Assembly: GCA_017163975.1 (NCBI GenBank)
Contig: JAFFSR010000218.1
Coordinates: 5,521,501-5,585,500 of the forward strand
Length of the DNA stretch: 64,000 nucleotides
From: Anastatus disparis
Lineage: Eukaryota; Arthropoda; Insecta; Hymenoptera; Eupelmidae
Direction of reading: 5' to 3'
This document shows positions 1-13,993 of the stretch, piece after piece. A program made the position numbers and the translations under genes. Position 1 is the first letter of the stretch. The number at the start of each line of letters is the position of its first letter. Below the pieces are notes generated by a model, which saw only the letters and a list, made by a program, of their open reading frames with translations, made no database searches and was not told the origin of the DNA.

Positions 1-253
1 AAATAAATAATTATTAAATAGTAATAAATGTAATCAGGACTAGCTCCGATCAATAAATTTTTTATTAAAATTATAGTGTCTATACTATAGTAAATATTGA
101 GGTTTTCTTATGAATGACTGCATTATTTTTCAATATTATTATTGTAATGGATAGTATTTTAATACATTTAAATGTTAATATTTAAAAGACATAAATTGAA
201 ATCTTTACAAAAAGAAATATTAATTTTAAACTCATTGTTTACGTCGAATTTTG

Positions 254-385
254 AAAAATAGTATGTAACAAATGCGCAAAGGATGCGATTCACACACGAG
301 CCGAGTTTTTCGCCCTCGCTTTGCTTGGGCGACAAAAAGGCGAGCGTGTGAACCGTATCGCGCACGTGTTGCGTATTCTATTTTT
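254..385. repeat. GC-rich imperfect foldback (MITE-like), one per unit
   Basis: The arms 254-315 and about 327-385 are imperfect reverse complements: AAAAATAG at the left end pairs with CTATTTTT at the right end, and the inner arm GTTTTTCGCCC pairs with GGGCGACAAAAAG around an 11-nt loop. It is far richer in G+C than its surroundings. Equivalent foldbacks lie about 8624, 17,246, 25,864 and 34,480 bases further on in units 2 to 5. A second hairpin follows at 447-495, with inner stem TGTCACCT/AGGTGACA. Non-autonomous foldback transposons fit best; I see no clear target-site duplication. A transcribed hairpin RNA is possible but unsupported. Confidence 0.6.
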
Positions 386-2894
386 AAGACACCGTGGTCG
401 AAACACAGGCAATTGAAAACGAAATTTTTACGATCGTAAAAAGCAACGAGTTTTGTTTGTCACCTGAACGAAGCGAAGGTGACAATAAAACGAGTGAATA
501 ACATGTTATAAATAAAAATACATATAAGAATATATTTGTAAACAAAAATATATATTACAAAAAAATATACATAATAAATTTACAAAAAAAAAACATATTC
601 TTAATTAATTAAATATAATAAATAATTCAAAACAACCAAATAAATTTAAGTATACAATTCATTTATTGATAAACTATTTCATGTACAAATATTTTATTAT
701 TTCTTTTCATTTATCATAAAATTGACTGTACCCCTAACGTCAATTGATTCTTTTCCCGAAAAGAATGAGATTACTTACCTTAGAATAAAAGAATTTTTAA
801 TAAGGAAAGCGATCACTATATTGCACACATATGTCGTATTGCAAGGAGTTGGCGCTACAGCTTAAATTTGCGATATCTCAGGTTCTACTTACTTCAATTT
901 AAAAAATTGGACAGATTCTTAAACTAGATGAAGTTTCCCATCATTCTATATCAGAAATATAGAAATATTTTGTTCGCTAACCTATATTATTTCGTTATAA
1001 ACAAACAAAATTCTGAAAAATTGAAGTTTTTTTCTGCTTCAAATCATTTCAGCTTATTTATCAACATTCAAAAGTAATATATAACAATTTATCATTAAAG
1101 TTGAGACTCTGAAATTTTTCAAACACATGTTGAACTTCAAAAAATATCAATTAGCAGTCGAGTTATAAGGTTTTTTACCAGCGCGTTCCGCACTAGCGCT
1201 ACGTCTCTATGTTTTTTGCAATATATTTGCCATATCTCTGGTTCTAATTATCGAATCGACATGCAACAAAAACGATTTTTGTTTGTTTTATTAATAAAGA
1301 ACAAGTTTTCGCAGAGAAAATTACTGCATCTATTGTAGTTCATAAACTATAGCCATTTAAACAATAAATTTGTTTATAACAAATTACTCGACCATTTGCG
1401 TGAAAAGCAAGTTGCACATTCGGATTCAGCGGCTCAAAATACGTAAAAATCACCTACTTGCTTGGTGGGAACTCTAACTTCATACGAAACCCTCTGGGCG
1501 CCTAGACTAAATCTTTTGAAATGTTTCAATAAAAACAAAGAAAACAACGAGAAAGAATTCATTAACGGTGGGCCTACAATTATTAAATTGATATTTAGCA
1601 TTATCAACTCAATTATTTAAGATCTGGTTTGACAATAAACAACCTGGATCCATCTCATTAGGCTCAATAATAGGGATAATCTTAATTTCCGAGATTTCTT
1701 ATAAATTTTATAATAAGTTTTGAAGCACTAATGTCTTATTAATCTTCAAATTTAAGAAATTTCCTTGTACTAGTACAGATGGACAACGCAGGTATAGAAA
1801 ATACACACAAGAGGAATCGTTTATAATTTGACCGTAGAAAATTTATTTGATTCTCTTATGCAGAGAAAAGTTTTCAATAAATATGACTATTATCTCAATG
1901 GCAATAGTTTTAAGATGAAATTTAATAAAATTACGAATACAATTTTTAGATGACAAATTTTATTTCAGTATTGGCATCGGAATATAAATTATTTTTATTA
2001 TGATATTTTCTTCTATTAACGAAGAATTTATAGCATTACATTAAAATTAATAGTTAAAAAACATACTTTCAATGAAAATATTATACCTTAGAATTAAATA
2101 ATATCGGCAGTGTTATAATCATTATTATAATTGTATTTATTGTCATTTTTACACATTTATTGAAATTGTACTGGAAAGCATAAGCAGTATTTAATATAAC
2201 TATCTTCTCATTTGAATTTTCTGGAACAATGCCTCAAAAAAATATAGAAAAATGAATTTTTTTTGAGCTTAATTTTTTTATCAGCAACATATTAGATAAA
2301 AGTTTTGGAATTCTTATTTGAAATCCAGTTGAGGGGAAATAAGTTCATCAATTTCAAAACATTTCAAGATATGATAGACGCTAATATGACTATTTTAATT
2401 ACTAATCGCTTCAAAGAGTTTATTGTCTCGCTAAACTCCAACTTACTGAAAATTATCAAGTTTTTTGATATACCACAATATATATGCAAAAATCTCAAGT
2501 TTATGAAAACGCGACGAACGCTTGTTTAATAACGAGTTTTCAATCATCGATTTTCGCTGAGATTCATCTTCAATTTCAAAATGGTTGGATCGTAAGTCCA
2601 GCTTATGAATCTTTATAAAATACGTAAGGCATTAGCGCCAAATTCACCTTATCATGAAAAATTTAATATGATAATGCACTGAATAATAGATTATGTAATA
2701 GATAACTTCTGGAAAAAAAACTATGTAAGTTTAGAAATCATGATGAACAGAAATATTGACGAAAATAGTCTACCTTCTAGGAATTAGATATGTAACATCG
2801 TTTTTTATTTTTATATTAGAAATATAATATAACTTAAATATAACATTTATATAATGTATATTCTAGTTAAATACATGATTATATAGAGCTATTA

Positions 2895-4215
2895 AAATTT
2901 TTTAGAATCTCTGAAATTCAAAAAAAGAGTCCACAGTTTTAAAACAATTGAGTATTAAGATGGATGAATGTAACTTTTCCCATAACTTTATAGAAGAAAA
3001 AAGTAAACCCAAATTAAAATTACACAAAATAAGCGAACATACAAAAAATAAAATATTTTATATAGAGCAATACAGAAAAAACTAATTATTTCAATATTAA
3101 TATTCAAAAGACAACTTTAATAGACAATCAAAATAATATTTAAAAAAATTTTTGAAATAAATCACTCAGAATAGTTTTTGTAATATTAGAATGGAACAAT
3201 TTCTATTTTCTACACTGAAAAACTTTCGGCGCACCCTCTATACTCAAAGTATATGTGAAGCGCCGATTCGTGGTATCGTCAGTTATGCGCGCCATCGGAG
3301 CATTACACAGAAAGACTCTTGGCGCTACCTGTATATATGGAGGTTATGTGAAGCGCCGATTCGTCAAGTCTCGAGTTATACGCGCAATCGGAGTAACAGT
3401 TACTCAGATTACAGTTTCTCTTGCGCCGATACGGCACATGTGACGCGCAGATTTGTTCATGCAGCGTTATGCTCAGATGATCGGAGCGTTAGACAATTCG
3501 TATTCAGCACACTATCCGCTCCGATTGCGTGGCGCTGGCATATTCAGAGAGAAGGGCATCTTGCAAGCCGAAAGTTTTTCAGTGTATGAACTACATGACT
3601 TTGTATTAAACGAAAAATTTTACCTGTAATAATCCACTGTTAACTTTTATTACGGAATATTATTTGAATCATGCTAATTTTACACAGATTGTATCTTAAA
3701 ATCCTTTTCATTTCATAGAATCCTTTTTATCTCAAATTTCATATACTTTTCAAGAAATTATTTAAAATGTGTAATTCAAAAATTTTATGCTCTTTAATCT
3801 ATTACGATTTCTTAAAATTTTTAAAAATTTAAATTATTAAAATTATAATTTGGAATAATCGAATAAATGGAACTTTTTCATAACTTTATAAAAAATAAAT
3901 GATTTAAAATTGAAATTAAATTTGTATTAATTAAATACTTTGCTTGTGAGTATGAGAGCTTACATTATGATCAAATATTTTATTCAGAAGGAAATATAAA
4001 ATGATTAATATTCAAATATAAATCTTTGATTTATATCTCCAAAAAGTTATCAGAATGATATTTATTAAATAGAACTTTTTTAAAAAAATCATTAAGAATC
4101 GTTTTTTTTAATATTTGAACGGAACAAATCTCTATTTTTATACATTCTAGATTATTTTATATTTAAGGAAATTTTAATTATGATAATCCTCTGTTAACTT
4201 TTATTAGGGATTAAC
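2895..4215. repeat. Old diverged tandem duplication inside each unit
   Basis: The stretch from about 2895 to 3660 (without its MITE) resembles about 3790 to 4215. Matching landmarks are 'CATAACTTTATA' near 2981 and 3878, the TAGTTTTTGTAATATTAGAAT-like stretch near 3172 and its counterpart near 4098, and 'CTGTTAACTTTTATTA' near 3638 and 4190. The second half lacks the MITE and so acts as a paralogous empty site. The same arrangement recurs in units 2 to 5. Confidence 0.65.
3213..3584. mobile_element. 372-bp MITE with 18-bp perfect TIRs and TA target duplication (unit 1)
   Basis: The left end CACTGAAAAACTTTCGGC (3213-3230) is the exact reverse complement of the right end (3567-3584), and each side is flanked by TA (3211-3212 and 3585-3586). 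This is the Tc1/mariner pattern. The interior is GC-richer and has repeated sub-motifs around GCGCCGAT and ATCGGAG. A 132-codon open frame spans it but is a by-product of composition, without transposase motifs. The diverged internal duplicate near 4130 has TA without the insert. Confidence 0.85.
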
Positions 4216-4353
4216 CTATGAAATGTAGAAATTATGGTATGAAATAAGGGAGTGGCAAAATTATTTGATATCCATATTATACGGATTACCTATTGAATGA
4301 ATGAAGAAAAAAAAAAGATTTAGAAATACTGAAAATATACCTGGAATTTTTCA

Positions 4354-4388
4354 TATAAATTTTCGTGTCCAAGTCTAATTGATCATTC
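4354..4388 (+). promoter_or_regulatory. Predicted core promoter of Piwi copy 1 (TATA + Inr) and 5'UTR exon
   Basis: TATAAAT at 4354-4360 is followed by an arthropod-type initiator TCATTC at 4383-4388; the A at 4385 lies 31 bp from the first T, the usual spacing. A splice-donor GTAAGT at 4488 would close a 103-nt leader exon. The matching acceptor (TTTAATTATAG) ends at 5362, six bases before the ATG. This gives an 875-bp 5'UTR intron. Predicted from sequence only. Confidence 0.55.
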
Positions 4389-5368
4389 TGTTTCTGAATT
4401 CACTTCGGGCAACATCAAGTAACTAGTTTACTCTAAGCTTTTAGCAACTTTATTCTAAAATTTTACTTTGTGACTTTTACATTCCACGTAAGTATAAAAA
4501 TGTGGTTTATTCTTATTCTTGAGTATCTTTTTGAGATTATCATTCAATTTGTTAAATTTATCTTTTAAAATAATAGAAAGTTAAATTTTCTAGTTAGATT
4601 CCGAAAGTTACTGTTTTTACGAAAACACGTAGAAAAGACCTCATACTGAGAGGTATCGCAATTTATCTAGAAATAAATAGAGAAATTGACTTTGCAGGGA
4701 TAAATTGTTTATAAGTAATTAACTGATTTAATTTTTCTTAATTACATGAATTTTTCATTTAAATAACTACATTTACTTCGAGAATTACGAACAAAAACAT
4801 GTTTTAGACAGCTTTACACTTAATTTTTACACAATATGTTTCTGCAGACAAAAAAAAATTGATCAGTTGTATTATCTTATTTTTTTTTATTTTAGTATTG
4901 TCTTCAATCATTGAAAATATAATTAGTAAGAATGAATTGTGCATAAATTTTATAATTATATGAAAAGTTATTTTTATCTTTCTAATTTCACTGATTTATA
5001 TTTTTTGATTGCTTATTATCAATAAAACTAAAATAAGATGTATGCTTAAACTTATAAATATGTTACTGTACATAATTTTAGAAAATTTTGATGCTGATCT
5101 TTATTTGCACATTTATAAAATATTTACATAAAACTAACCAAATTCTCGCCTAAATTCTCAAATGAATATTGAAGGTTTTCATCGTTAAGTAATTTTTGGG
5201 ATTATTATTCAGATGATTCAGATCTTATAATCTAACTTTGAAATTGAAAATGAAAAGATAAATTTTCAAGCTGGATGTTAATAAGCTACTATAATTTTAA
5301 AATATTTCATAAAAAGATTTTCTATAATTTCGTTTATATTCAAGAATTTTATTTAATTATAGATAAAA

Positions 5369-8300
5369 ATGGCTTCATGTAATGAATCAAGATCAACATC
5401 TCGTGGCCGAGGTAGTTATCAACCACATCACCGTAATGGATCTAAGCCTGCGAATAATGAGAGAAATTATGATCGCACTGTGCAATCTAACAATCATAGC
5501 CGTGGAGGCCAATCTTTTAATGCCCAAAGATTTAGGCCAGCGAACAATAACAGGAATACGACTGAATCTAAGCTTGAGCCTAGAAACGTTGATCAAGGTG
5601 GGCAATCTTATAATCGAAAGTATGCAAATAATGGCACGCATGCATCGAGAGGTCATGGTAGAGGTGGCTCTTTTGCAAACCAGAGAGGAAGTAGAACTGG
5701 TCAACATCATGTATCTGATAAACCATTGATTCCTGTCATGCCGAAACCCATCGTACAAAGAAAGCGACAAGAACCTACCAATGAACTAGCAACATGTCCT
5801 ACCGATGCTCAAAATTCAAAGAAAGGTAAGTTTTAGTTGAAAAAGCATATTATTATGAACATGACAGTAAGCATAAGAGTAGTTAATCTAAAATTTAAAT
5901 TATTCGTAGGATCGACTGGACAACAAGTCATATTGCAATCAAACTACTTTAAATTGAATAGTAAAACTGATTGGTGCTTGTATCAATACAGAGTGGATAT
6001 TTCTCCTGAAGAAGAAAGAACCGCGGTCCGCAAAGCTTTTCTGCGACAACATAAAACGATACTTGGAGTTTACGTGTTTGATGGGTCAGTTTTATATACA
6101 AGCAATCCTTTACGTCAGGTATGTTTTTCAATATTAATTTATAATTTAAAAATATTTTTCCGAATTTCAGAAAAAAATTAGTTGTGCTCATAAATAGTAT
6201 TTTTAATCAAGTTTTCTTACAAATTTATGATAATACCTTTTTAACACAAATCATTTCCATTGCAGCCTTTGGAATTGCTTTCAAAAAGACCAGGAGACGA
6301 ACAAGCAGTAAACATCAAAATTCGTCTTGTCGGTGATTTAATGAAAGGAGATTATCACTATCTGCAATTTTTTAACCTACTAGTGAGAAAAGGCTTAGAA
6401 CACTTAAACCTTCAATTGGTTGGTAGAAATTATTTTGATGCTCTGAGCAGAGTTGAAGTTAGAGAATATCAACTCGAGTTGTGGCCAGGATACGTGACAT
6501 CGATTCGACAACATGACAGTGGCGTACTTATGTGTGCAGAAATTTCTCATAAAGTGATGAGGAATCAGACGGTCTTAAGTATATTACAAGACTGTTTTCA
6601 GCAGAACCAGCATAATTATCAACTCATGTTTTCAAATATTGTAATGGGGTGCATTGTCTTAACAGATTACAATAATCGAACGTATAAAGTAGATGATGTC
6701 GACTTTGAAATGAATCCATCCAAAACCTTCAAAATGCGTGATGGAACTGATATGTCATATGCCGCTTATTACAAGCAGAAATATCAAATAACTATACGTG
6801 ACTTAAGGCAGCCGCTTTTGGTATCTAGGTCCACAGCACGAAAACGCAGAGCTGGCGAACCAGAATTAATTTATTTGATTCCTGAATTATGTCGTAGCAC
6901 TGGCTTTACAGATGAGATGAGATGTAATTTTCATTTGATGAAAGCAGTTTCAGAGTTTACAAGAATTGGACCTGCAGCAAGAATAGATCGATTAATGCAG
7001 TTTAATCAGAGATTGACCTCTACTACTGAAGTTATCAAAGAATTTAAAGACTGGAGTTTCGAACTCGATAACGATCTTATTCAAGTGCCAGCTAGAATAT
7101 TACCAGTGGAAAAAGTCTACTTTGGTGATAAAAAATTCATCAGACCGAGAAATTCCGATTGGAATTTCAATCTACAAGATAATTCGGCTATCAGATGCAC
7201 ATCCATAAATGACTGGGTGGTCGTAGTTCCATCAAGGGCAGCTGATAACGCTAAGGTAATTACTTTAAGTTGAAACGTAGAATAATTAATTATTAATTAT
7301 CAATAACACTATTCAAAAGATAATCATAAGTAATTATATTTTTTATTTTCAGAAATTTATTGATGTAATGCTTAATGCTGCCAGTAAAATGAAAATGCCA
7401 GTGCGAAGACCTAGGCTTCAAGTAATTCCCGATGATAGGATCGATAATTATGTACACACGTTGACTGAAATAACGGATCATGAAATTCCGCAATTCATAC
7501 TTTGTGTTACTACGAATAATAAATTGGACAGATACGCGGCCATCAAGAAAACACTATGCGTGAACCGGGCTATCCTGAGTCAAGTTGTTTTAGCACGTAC
7601 ATTACAGCAGAAATCTGCTTCAATGTTGCACGCTGTATGCAGCAAAGTCCTCGTTCAGATAAACTGCAAACTTGGTGGCATTCCATGGCAGGTAGAACTT
7701 GGCTCACTTTTACCAGGTTTAATGGTTGTTGGATTTGATGTTTGTCATAGTAAAACAGCAGGAGGAGATTATGGAGGAATGGTCGCTTCATTAGATCCTA
7801 ATTTCAGCCGATATTTCAGTGCCGTGAGTGAACACGCTTCTGGAGAAGAATTATCGAATGATTTGTCGGTGCACTTGGGCCAGGCTGTTGAAAAATTTAG
7901 AATCGTTAACAATAATAAGTTACCGAGTCGAATCATCATTTTCCGAGATGGTGTTGGCGAAGGACAAATCCCATTCGTTCATGATTTCGAAGTTAAGCAA
8001 ATCAAAAAGAGGCTTAGCGCAATTTATGGCGGCGATGATAAATTCAGACTTGCATTTATCATCGTTACTAAACGTATTAATTCTAGATTTTTTATGAATG
8101 GCCAAAATCCTACTCCTGGTACTGTTGTTGATGATGTAGTAACAGATCCGCTGAAGTACGACTATTTCATCGTTTCTCAAAACGTAAGACAAGGAACTGT
8201 AACACCTACAGCGTACAATGTTATTGACGATAATACAGATCTTACTTGTGATCAAATGCAAATTTTAACATTTAAGTTATGCCATATGTACTTTAATTTT

Positions 8301-8420
8301 ACTGGTACAGTACGAGTACCAGCTCCATGTCAGTATGCGCACAAGCTTGCTTACTTTGCATCGCAAGCTCTGCAACAAGCAGTCAATCCAGGACTTCAAA
8401 CTACTTTATACTTTTTATAA
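5369..8420 (+). CDS. Piwi/Aubergine-type Argonaute, copy 1 (intact, 4 coding exons, 907 aa)
   Basis: PIWI-clade Argonaute: binds piRNAs and cleaves or silences transposon RNA in the germline. Coding exons, inferred from GT-AG sites that keep frame: 5369-5825, 5910-6118, 6266-7255, 7353-8420; the total is 2724 nt. The N-terminus (exon 1) is low-complexity with RG/GRG motifs (SRGRG, SRGGQ, GHGRGG), the usual sites for arginine methylation and Tudor binding. A PAZ-like region lies at about residues 305-420. The MID pocket (RYAAIKK about 612-618; later INCKLGG) is at about 555-665. The PIWI domain holds the slicer tetrad: D681 (GFDVCHS), E717/718 (SGEEL), D751 (FRDG), H882 (QYAHK). The protein ends in -YFL as Piwi proteins do. 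ATG lies in an AAAATGG context just after a splice acceptor. AATAAA at 8532 is 112 bp past the stop. Piwi versus Aub cannot be settled here; Ago3 seems less likely. Confidence 0.92.
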
Positions 8421-11400
8421 ATACTATATTTTCAGCTCAATTATTTTTCGGAATTCTACTCAAATTTTTGTGCTGATTTTTTTTTTATTTATGAAAGCAA
8501 TTATTTTTTGTATAAAATTAAAAAAATGTTCAATAAATAAAACTAACATAAACAAAATTATTTCTTTCTTCATTTATATTATTCAGAAATTTAAATCATA
8601 ACTCTACCCCTATTCTTATATTATAAATAAATAATTATTAAATAGTAATAAATGTAATCAGGACTAGCTCCGATCAATAAATTTTTTATTAAAATTATAG
8701 TGTCTATACTATAGTAAATATTGAGGTTTTCTTATGAATGACTGCATTATTTTTCAATATTATTATTGTAATGGATAGTATTTTAATACATTTAAATGTT
8801 AATATTTAAAAGACATAAATTGAAATCTTTACAAAAAGAAATATTAATTTTAAACTCATTGTTTACGTCGAATTTTGAAAAATAGTATGTAACAAATGCG
8901 CAAAGGATGCGATTCACACACGAGCCGAGTTTTTCGCCCTCGCTTTGCTTGGGCGACAAAAAGGCGAGCGTGTGAACCGTATCGCGCACGTGTTGCGTAT
9001 TCTATTTTTAAGACACCGTGGTCGAAACACAGGCAATTGAAAACGAAATTTTTACGATCGTAAAAAGCAACGAGTTTTGTTTGTCACCTGAACGAAGCGA
9101 AGGTGACAATAAAACGAGTGAATAACATGTTATAAATAAAAATACATATAAGAATATATTTGTAAACAAAAATATATATTACAAAAAATATACATAATAA
9201 ATTTAAAAAAAAACATATTCTTAATTAATTAAATATAATAAATAATTCAAAACAACCAAATAAATTTAAGTATACAATTCATTTATTGATAAACTATTTC
9301 ATGTACAAATATTTTATTATTTCTTTTCATTTATCATAAAATTGACTGTACCCTAACGTCAATTGATTCTTTTCCCGAAAAGAATGAGATTACTTACCTT
9401 AGAATAAAAGAATTTTTAATAAGGAAAGCGATCACTATATTGCACACATATGTCGTATTGCAAGGAGTTGGCGCTACAGCTTAAATTTGCGATATCTCAG
9501 GTTCTACTTACTTCAATTTAAAAAATTGGACAGATTCTTAAACTAGATGAAGTTTCCCATCATTCTATATCAGAAATATAGAAATATTTTGTTCGCTAAC
9601 CTATATTATTTCGTTATAAACAAACAAAATTCTGAAAAATTGAAGTTTTTTTCTGCTTCAAATCATTTCAGCTTATTTATCAACATTCAAAAGTAATATA
9701 TAACAATTTATCATTAAAGTTGAGACTCTGAAATTTTTCAAACACATGTTGAACTTCAAAAAATATCAATTAGCAGTCGAGTTATAAGGTTTTTTACCAG
9801 CGCGTTCCGCACTAGCGCTACGTCTCTATGTTTTTTTGCAATATATTTGCCATATCTCTGGTTCTAATTATCGAATCGACATGCAACAAAAACGATTTTT
9901 GTTTGTTTTATTAATAAAGAACAAGTTTTCGCAGAGAAAATTACTGCATCTATTGTAGTTCATAAACTATAGCCATTTAAACAATAAATTTGTTTATAAC
10001 AAATTACTCGACCATTTGCGTGAAAAGCAAGTTGCACATTCGGATTCAGCGGCTCAAAATACGTAAAAATCACCTACTTGCTTGGTGGGAACTCTAACTT
10101 CATACGAAACCCTCTGGGCGCCTAGACTAAATCTTTTGAAATGTTTCAATAAAAACAAAGAAAACAACGAGAAAGAATTCATTAACGGTGGGCCTACAAT
10201 TATTAAATTGATATTTAGCATTATCAACTCAATTATTTAAGATCTGGTTTGACAATAAACAACCTGGATCCATCTCATTAGGCTCAATAATAGGGATAAT
10301 CTTAATTTCCGAGATTTCTTATAAATTTTATAATAAGTTTTGAAGCACTAATGTCTTATTAATCTTCAAATTTAAGAAATTTCCTTGTACTAGTACAGAT
10401 GGACAACGCAGGTATAGAAAATACACACAAGAGGAATCGTTTATAATTTGACCGTAGAAAATTTATTTGATTCTCTTATGCAGAGAAAAGTTTTCAATAA
10501 ATATGACTATTATCTCAATGGCAATAGTTTTAAGATGAAATTTAATAAAATTACGAATACAATTTTTAGATGACAAATTTTATTTCAGTATTGGCATCGG
10601 AATATAAATTATTTTTATTATGATATTTTCTTCTATTAACGAAGAATTTATAGCATTACATTAAAATTAATAGTTAAAAACATACTTTCAATGAAAATAT
10701 TATACCTTAGAATTAAATAATATCGGCAGTGTTATAATCATTATTATAATTGTATTTATTGTCATTTTTACACATTTATTGAAATTGTACTGGAAAGCAT
10801 AAGCAGTATTTAATATAACTATCTTCTCATTTGAATTTTCTGGAACAATGCCTCAAAAAAATATAGAAAAATGAATTTTTTTTGAGCTTAATTTTTTTTA
10901 TCAGCAACATATTAGATAAAAGTTTTGGAATTCTTATTTGAAATCCAGTTGAGGGGAAATAAGTTCATCAATTTCAAAACATTTCAAGATATGATAGACG
11001 CTAATATGACTATTTTAATTACTAATCGCTTCAAAGAGTTTATTGTCTCGCTAAACTCCAACTTACTGAAAATTATCAAGTTTTTTGATATACCACAATA
11101 TATATGCAAAAATCTCAAGTTTATGAAAACGCGACGAACGCTTGTTTAATAACGAGTTTTCAATCATCGATTTTCGCTGAGATTCATCTTCAATTTCAAA
11201 ATGGTTGGATCGTAAGTCCAGCTTATGAATCTTTATAAAATACGTAAGGCATTAGCGCCAAATTCACCTTATCATGAAAAATTTAATATGATAATGCACT
11301 GAATAATAGATTATGTAATAGATAACTTCTGGAAAAAAAACTATGTAAGTTTAGAAATCATGATGAACAGAAATATTGACGAAAATAGTCTACCTTCTAG

Positions 11401-11831
11401 GAATTAGATATGTAACATCGTTTTTTATTTTTATATTAGAAATATAATATAACTTAAATATAACATTTATATAATGTATATTCTAGTTAAATACATGATT
11501 ATATAGAGCTATTAAAATTTTTTAGAATCTCTGAAATTCAAAAAAAGAGTCCACAGTTTTAAAACAATTGAGTATTAAGATGGATGAATGTAACTTTTCC
11601 CATAACTTTATAGAAGAAAAAAGTAAACCCAAATTAAAATTACACAAAATAAGCGAACATACAAAAATAAAATATTTTATATAGAGCAATACAGAAAAAA
11701 CTAATTATTTCAATATTAATATTCAAAAGACAACTTTAATAGACAATCAAAATAATATTTAAAAAAATTTTTGAAATAAATCACTCAGAATAGTTTTTGT
11801 AATATTAGAATGGAACAATTTCTATTTTCTA

Positions 11832-12203
11832 CACTGAAAAACTTTCGGCGCACCCTCTATACTCAAAGTATATGTGAAGCGCCGATTCGTGGTATCGTCA
11901 GTTATGCGCGCCATCGGAGCATTACACAGAAAGACTCTTGGCGCTACCTGTATATATGGAGGTTATGTGAAGCGCCGATTCGTCAAGTCTCGAGTTATAC
12001 GCGCAATCGGAGTAACAGTTACTCAGATTACAGTTTCTCTTGCGCCGATACGGCACATGTGACGCGCAGATTTGTTCATGCAGCGTTATGCTCAGATGAT
12101 CGGAGCGTTAGACAACCCGTATTCAGCACACTATCCGCTCCGATTGCGTGGCGCTGGCATATTCAGAGAGAAGGGCATCTTGCAAGCCGAAAGTTTTTCA
12201 GTG
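11832..12203. mobile_element. MITE copy in unit 2
   Basis: Same TIRs and TA flanks as the unit 1 copy, at the same site, so it was carried along by the tandem duplication and did not insert separately. Carries the AACCCG variant near the right end. Confidence 0.85.
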
Positions 12204-12977
12204 TATGAACTACATGACTTTGTATTAAACGAAAAATTTTACCTGTAATAATCCACTGTTAACTTTTATTACGGAATATTATTTGAATCATGCTAATTTT
12301 ACACAGATTGTATCTTAAAATCCTTTTCATTTCATAGAATCCTTTTTATCTCAAATTTCATATACTTTTCAAGAAATTATTTAAAATGTGTAATTCAAAA
12401 ATTTTATGCTCTTTAATCTATTACGATTTCTTAAAATTTTTAAAAATTTAAATTATTAAAATTATAATTTGGAATAATCGAATAAATGGAACTTTTTCAT
12501 AACTTTATAAAAAAATAAATGATTTAAAATTGAAATTAAATTTGTATTAATTAAATACTTTGCTTGTGAGTATGAGAGCTTACATTATGATCAAATATTT
12601 TATTCAGAAGGAAATATAAAATGATTAATATTCAAATATAAATCTTTGATTTATATCTCCAAAAAGTTATCAGAATGATATTTATTAAATAGAACTTTTT
12701 TAAAAAAATCATTAAGAATCGTTTTTTTTAATATTTGAACGGAACAAATCTCTATTTTTTATACATTCTAGATTATTTTATATTTAAGGGAAATTTTAAT
12801 TATGATAATCCTCTGTTAACTTTTATTAGGGGATTAACCTATGAAATGTAGAAATTATGGTATGAAATAAAGGAGTGGCAAAATTATTTGATATCCATAT
12901 TATACGGATTACCTATTGAATGAATGAAGAAAAAAAAAAAGATTTAGAAATACTGAAAATATACCTGGAATTTTTCA

Positions 12978-13012
12978 TATAAATTTTCGTGTCCAAGTCT
13001 AATTGATCATTC
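12978..13012 (+). promoter_or_regulatory. Predicted core promoter of Piwi copy 2
   Basis: TATAAAT at 12978 and initiator TCATTC with its A at 13009 keep the 31-bp spacing. The leader donor GTAAGT is at 13112. Confidence 0.55.
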
Positions 13013-13993
13013 TGTTTCTGAATTCACTTCGGGCAACATCAAGTAACTAGTTTACTCTAAGCTTTTAGCAACTTTATTCTAAAATTTTACTTTGTGACTT
13101 TTACATTCCACGTAAGTATAAAAATGTGGTTTATTCTTATTCTTGAGTATCTTTTTGAGATTATCATTCAATTTGTTAAATTTATCTTTTAAAATAATAG
13201 AAAGTTAAATTTTCTAGTTAGATTCCTGAAAGTTACTGTTTTTACGAAAACACGTAGAAAAGACCTCATACTGAGAGGTATCGCAATTTATCTAGAAATA
13301 AATAGAGAAATTGACTTTGCAGGGATAAATTGTTTATAAGTAATTAACTGATTTAATTTTTCTTAATTACATGAATTTTTCATTTAAATAACTACATTTA
13401 CTTCGAGAATTACGAACAAAAACATGTTTTAGACAGCTTTACACTTAATTTTTACACAATATGTTTCTGCAGACAAAAAAAATTGATCAGTTGTATTATC
13501 TTATTTTTTTTTTATTTTAGTATTGTCTTCAATCATTGAAAATATAATTAGTAAGAATGAATTGTGCATAAATTTTATAATTATATGAAAAGTTATTTTT
13601 ATCTTTCTAATTTCACTGATTTATATTTTTTGATTGCTTATTATCAATAAAACTAAAATAAGATGTATGCTTAAACTTATAAATATGTTACTGTACATAA
13701 TTTTAGAAAATTTTGATGCTGATCTTTATTTGCACATTTATAAAATATTTACATAAAACTAACCAAATTCTCGCCTAAATTCTCAAATGAATATTGAAGG
13801 TTTTCATCGTTAAGTAATTTTTGGGATTATTATTCAGATGATTCAGATCTTATAATCTAACTTTGAAATTGAAAATGAAAAGATAAATTTTCAAGCTGGA
13901 TGTTAATAAGCTACTATAATTTTAAAATATTTCATAAAAAGATTTTCTATAATTTCGTTTATATTCAAGAATTTTATTTAATTATAGATAAAA

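Larger units (their letters stand above)
1..8624 (+). repeat. Tandem unit 1 of the Piwi-gene array (8624 bp)
   Basis: The sequence at position 1 recurs at 8625 and stays collinear for the whole unit; differences are scattered single-base changes and homopolymer lengths. Within the unit: a GC-rich foldback at 254-385, a second small hairpin at 447-495, AT-rich DNA with no gene I can support at about 500-2890, a diverged internal duplication at 2895-4215 with a MITE in its first half, a promoter near 4354, the Piwi gene to 8420 and a 3'UTR with AATAAA at 8532. The unit start is set by the window edge and is arbitrary; the array probably extends leftward. Confidence 0.95.

Noticed and set aside
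14..30. TTAAATAGT match to the hairpin core at each unit start
   Set aside because: The CGAC/GTCG stem is absent; the similarity is only to the AT-rich loop and is expected by chance.
168..365. 65-codon minus-strand ORF repeated in each unit
   Set aside because: It runs through the foldback hairpin and has no protein-like features; the repetition comes from the array.
2305..2529. 74-codon ORF repeated in each unit
   Set aside because: It lacks an ATG start (TTG), shows the Phe/Ile/Asn/Lys bias of AT-rich DNA, and its repetition reflects the array.
3191..3589. 132-codon ORF (repeated in every unit) as a gene
   Set aside because: It coincides with the MITE, both ends are the inverted repeats themselves, and no transposase motif is present.
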